In this document: one piece after another, positions 50,749 through 52,922 of the stretch
How positions within the stretch are numbered: the first letter of the stretch is position 1
Layout of the letters: each line of letters begins with the position of its first letter
Source: Chloroflexota bacterium
GTDB lineage: Bacteria > Chloroflexota > Anaerolineae > Anaerolineales > Anaerolineaceae
Assembly: GCA_021779955.1 (NCBI GenBank)
Contig: JAJXZS010000013.1
Coordinates: 1 to 52,922, forward strand
Length of the DNA stretch: 52,922 nucleotides
Direction of reading: 5' to 3'
Made by a program: the position numbers and the translations under genes
The notes under the pieces: generated by a model
What the model was told of the DNA's origin: nothing
The model's input: only the letters and a program-made list of their open reading frames with translations
Databases searched by the model: none

Positions 50749-51402
50749 ATGGCAAAACAAAAGATCCTATTGGTAGACGACCATGAAGTCGTGAGATTAG
50801 GCTTGAAAGCTCTGCTCGAGCATCATCCGCAATATGAGATTGTCGGAGAGGCTGGCACAGCCAAAGAAGCTGTAGATCTGGTTGGCAGGACGCATCCCGA
50901 CGTCGTTTTGATGGATATCCGCCTGCCTGGCGCATCTGGAATCGAGGCTTGCGAGGAGATCACAAAGTCCTATCCTGGAACGCGTGTGATCATGCTGACG
51001 AGTTATGCCGAGGATGAGATGCTCTTCTCGGCGATTCGGGCTGGAGCTTCAGGCTATGTGCTCAAGCAAATCAGCGGCGATGCGCTGGTCAATGCCATCG
51101 ATGCGGTCAGCAGGGGAGAAGCGCTGCTCGATCCGGCTGTGACTCAGAGGGTTTTTCAGGAGGTAAGGCGGGCAGTCAAGGATGAGGAAGCTTCCGCCTT
51201 CGCCAACCTGAGCCAGCAGGAAAAGCACGTTTTGATGCTTGTTTCTGAAGGGAAAACCAATCGAGAAATCGCAAAAACCCTGTTCCTGGGTGAAGGAACT
51301 GTGCGAAATTACGTCAGCTCGATCCTTTCAAAGTTGGGCGTGAGCAACCGGGCTGAAGCAGCCGCTTATGCAGTCGAGCACAATCTCAAAGAGTATCTAT
51401 AG
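50749..51402 (+). CDS. NarL/LuxR-family response regulator
   Basis: A 217-residue two-component regulator. The receiver domain (5-120) has DD at 10-11, phospho-acceptor D56 in [10 protein letters not shown] in LTSYAEDE and K in VLKQI. The C-terminal LuxR helix-turn-helix (about 150-210) has [35 protein letters not shown]. It closely resembles DevR/DosR-type regulators. No histidine kinase is adjacent. A strong terminator follows. Confidence 0.93.
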   Translation: MAKQKILLVDDHEVVRLGLKALLEHHPQYEIVGEAGTAKEAVDLVGRTHPDVVLMDIRLPGASGIEACEEITKSYPGTRVIMLTSYAEDEMLFSAIRAGASGYVLKQISGDALVNAIDAVSRGEALLDPAVTQRVFQEVRRAVKDEEASAFANLSQQEKHVLMLVSEGKTNREIAKTLFLGEGTVRNYVSSILSKLGVSNRAEAAAYAVEHNLKEYL

Positions 51403-51421
51403 AAAACCAAGACTAAAAGAG

Positions 51422-51451
51422 ACGGCGATCCCGAAGAGGATCGCCGTTTTT
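51422..51451. terminator. Bidirectional terminator
   Basis: ACGGCGATCC (51422-51431) pairs with GGATCGCCGT (51438-51447) around a 6-nt loop, followed by TTTTTG, between the convergent regulator and endonuclease IV-like genes. Confidence 0.85.
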
Positions 51452-51454
51452 GTA

Positions 51455-52291
51455 CTAGAGTGACTCCCATAATTTCTTCATGTAGAGAGCATCTTCTTCC
51501 ATGATGGGGCTTTCGCACATGATGCGACCACCAGCTCCAGCCGATTTCAGCGCCTTGAACAATTCACCCACCTTGAGATCGGATTCCTGCAATGGAACGT
51601 GATTCTTTTCGCCTTTGGAGGTGTATTCGATACCACTCAGATGGATGTGCAGATGTTTGAGTTTGTCGCGGCCGAGCGATTGCGCGTAGTGCTCCAGTAT
51701 CTTCTTCCATTCGGCTTCAGAGTTGTTGCTGCCGTCGCCGGGTCTGGCGTGCAGGTGTGCAAAGTCGATACAGGGAAGCACCTGATCGAGTTCGCCGGCC
51801 ATGACAAGCGTATCTTCGAGAGAGCCGAGCATGGCAGATTTACCCATGACTTCAGGCCGCAACGTCACAGGATTTTTCGTCTTTTTGAGCTCATCGATGC
51901 AACCAGAGAGTCGCTTGATGGCAATCGGTAATACTTCTTCTGGAGTTTTCTGGAAGTAAGAGCCTGGATGAAAGACGATATCGGTTGCACCGGCGAGGTT
52001 ACCGTAATAGGCTGCGTCCATCAGGCGTTTTCGCGATTTTGGCCATTCTGTCTCATCTGCGTTCAAATTAATGAAATAAGGAGCATGGACGCTGATCGCG
52101 ATCGAAAGCTTTTGCGCTTCCTGCTTGATTTGGGCGCAGGTCTGCTCTGAAACGCGAACCGACTGAACCCAGCCCAATTCAAGCGCTGTCAAGCCCAGCG
52201 ATGCAATCGTTTGGACGGCACCCAAAGACCCTCCCGGCTTCTTGGGGGTTGCAATCGGAGATCCAACAGTGCCAAACAGGAATTCAGACAT
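51455..52291 (-). CDS. Endonuclease IV-like (AP endonuclease 2 family) TIM-barrel protein
   Basis: A 278-residue metal-dependent TIM barrel. Zinc-ligand positions are preserved: VHAPYFINL, VFHPGSY, PCIDFAHLHARPGDG and HLHIHLSG, with CESP near the end. The Glu normally found in ENTAGQ is in RPEVMGK. It most likely cuts abasic DNA, although xylose-isomerase-like relatives with other activities share this fold. It is third in a unit with ybeY and dgkA. Confidence 0.82.
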   Translation of the reverse strand: MSEFLFGTVGSPIATPKKPGGSLGAVQTIASLGLTALELGWVQSVRVSEQTCAQIKQEAQKLSIAISVHAPYFINLNADETEWPKSRKRLMDAAYYGNLAGATDIVFHPGSYFQKTPEEVLPIAIKRLSGCIDELKKTKNPVTLRPEVMGKSAMLGSLEDTLVMAGELDQVLPCIDFAHLHARPGDGSNNSEAEWKKILEHYAQSLGRDKLKHLHIHLSGIEYTSKGEKNHVPLQESDLKVGELFKALKSAGAGGRIMCESPIMEEDALYMKKLWESL

Positions 52292-52306
52292 GGGATACCC
52301 TCCTGG

Positions 52307-52681
52307 TCACGGAAGACCGAACAGGTTCAGAATTCGAGGGAGAAAGACAATCACCCCAACGACCGCGGAAGTGATGGCAGTGATCAGAACGGCAGCGGCA
52401 GAACAGTCCTTCGCAATCTTGGCGACCGGGTGGATTTCAGGTGAAGTGAGGTCGACAAGAGCTTCCAATGCGGTGTTTGCTGCTTCAAACGCCCAGACAA
52501 TGCCAAGGCAGATGACAATCGCCAGCCATTCGAAAGCTTGTATCCGGAAATAGAAACCACCTGCTACTACGAAAATGGTAATGGGTATGTAGATCCAGGT
52601 GTTTTTTTCGTACTTGAGGATGGTTTTGATCCCAGAAAAAGCATATCGCAGCGAGTGCCAGCGCGAGATGGACTTATTCAT
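52307..52681 (-). CDS. dgkA: DgkA family diacylglycerol/undecaprenol kinase
   Basis: A 124-residue membrane protein with three hydrophobic helices. Signature EAANTALEALVDLTSPEIHP followed by AKIAKDCSAAAVL matches the undecaprenol kinase branch typical of bacteria with a wall. It phosphorylates lipid carriers for wall precursor recycling. Its ATG overlaps the ybeY stop by 8 nt. The start 43 codons upstream lies inside ybeY and is rejected. Confidence 0.9.
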   Translation of the reverse strand: MNKSISRWHSLRYAFSGIKTILKYEKNTWIYIPITIFVVAGGFYFRIQAFEWLAIVICLGIVWAFEAANTALEALVDLTSPEIHPVAKIAKDCSAAAVLITAITSAVVGVIVFLPRILNLFGLP

Positions 52682-52922
52682 TTTCCTCGTCCCCGGAGAT
52701 CTTGTTGATCTGAACATGATTTTGCGCCAGCACCCGGCTTTGCAGCTTCCACATGGAAGCCTTGTTCGCGGCAGAATCGTGGTCGTAACCCAGCAAATGA
52801 AGGACGCCATGAACCACCAGGAGCATCAGCTCGTTCTCCACGGGGTGGCCGGCATCCCTGGCTTGCTGCAGCGCACGGGGATAAGAAATGACGATGTCTC
52901 CCAAATATCTCGTGCCGCTCAC
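52674..52922 (-). CDS. ybeY: Endoribonuclease YbeY, partial (5' end outside window)
   Basis: The C-terminal 82 residues of YbeY, a zinc ribonuclease for 16S rRNA maturation and ribosome quality control. Seen are LGDIVIS and the metal-binding HGVLHLLGYDH. The reading frame is open at the window edge, so the N-terminus lies beyond 52922; the first codon (GTG) is not a real start. It overlaps dgkA. Confidence 0.93.
   Translation of the reverse strand: MSGTRYLGDIVISYPRALQQARDAGHPVENELMLLVVHGVLHLLGYDHDSAANKASMWKLQSRVLAQNHVQINKISGDEENE

Noticed and set aside
1-52922. CRISPR arrays, IS elements, prophage or integration sites
   Set aside because: No regularly spaced repeats, transposase, integrase or phage structural genes were seen, and tRNA ends show no adjacent direct repeats.

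Overview
The window reads as chromosome of an environmental bacterium, most likely Chloroflexota, class Anaerolineae. This is inferred from the gene set (SigA with a short acidic N-terminus, membrane H+-pyrophosphatase, a large Glu/Pro-rich TPR protein, FHA/zinc-ribbon and DUF2085 proteins, MurA with Asp in place of the catalytic Cys), not from a marker tree. Genes are tightly packed on both strands with many 1-15 nt gaps or ATGA-type overlaps. I saw no insertion sequence, integrase, prophage or CRISPR array.

Layout. 1-5.2 kb: FHA protein, small protein, orphan OmpR-type regulator and thioredoxin, then convergent murA, a GNAT-like protein and DoxX. 5.4-11 kb: a Na+/H+ antiporter-rhodanese fusion interrupted by an in-frame TGA at a Cys-like position (candidate selenoprotein), an M20 amidohydrolase plus DHA2 exporter pair, and a TRIC-type channel. 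11-16.3 kb, minus strand: tRNA-Asp, ndk, a 1151-residue TPR protein and sigA. 16.7-22.9 kb: H+-pyrophosphatase, RluA-type pseudouridine synthase, DegV, a zinc-ribbon protein, an SH3 surface protein, an esterase and a small membrane protein. 22.9-27.3 kb: an unknown 459-residue protein, a class-V aminotransferase, an MFS transporter and smpB. 27.3-33.8 kb, plus strand: an ammonia-lyase of the HutH family, a Tat-exported L,D-transpeptidase, CcdA, a thioredoxin-like/DUF2085 fusion and a cluster resembling the ylm group (laccase-fold YlmD, YggS, YggT, DUF167).

33.8-39.3 kb: a NACHT-HEAT NTPase with a coiled-coil zinc-ribbon partner, divergent from a MoxR/DUF58 pair. 39.3-44.7 kb, minus strand: hsp20, lon, a PHP-AlbA fusion and mogA, apparently one unit with proteostasis genes at its head. 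44.7-49.9 kb: tRNA-Arg, an MDR reductase broken by one stop codon, two uncharacterised winged-helix-like proteins, a LysM/M23 peptidase and a DUF192 protein. 49.9-52.9 kb: exonuclease III, a NarL-type regulator, and a ybeY-dgkA-endonuclease-IV-like unit that runs off the window end.

The most unusual signal is the antiporter-rhodanese gene. Reading through the TGA restores a complete rhodanese C-terminus with U where relatives carry the second Cys of a CxCP loop, and the TGA opens a 46-nt hairpin in the place expected of a bacterial SECIS. Other points of interest are the Asp-type MurA, an ammonia-lyase whose MIO triad reads Ser-Ser-Gly, several start codons sitting 6-7 nt behind a -10 box (candidate leaderless mRNAs), and palindromes at the promoters of sigA, doxX and the 520-residue unknown gene. 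Family assignments come from motif reading alone; no searches were run.
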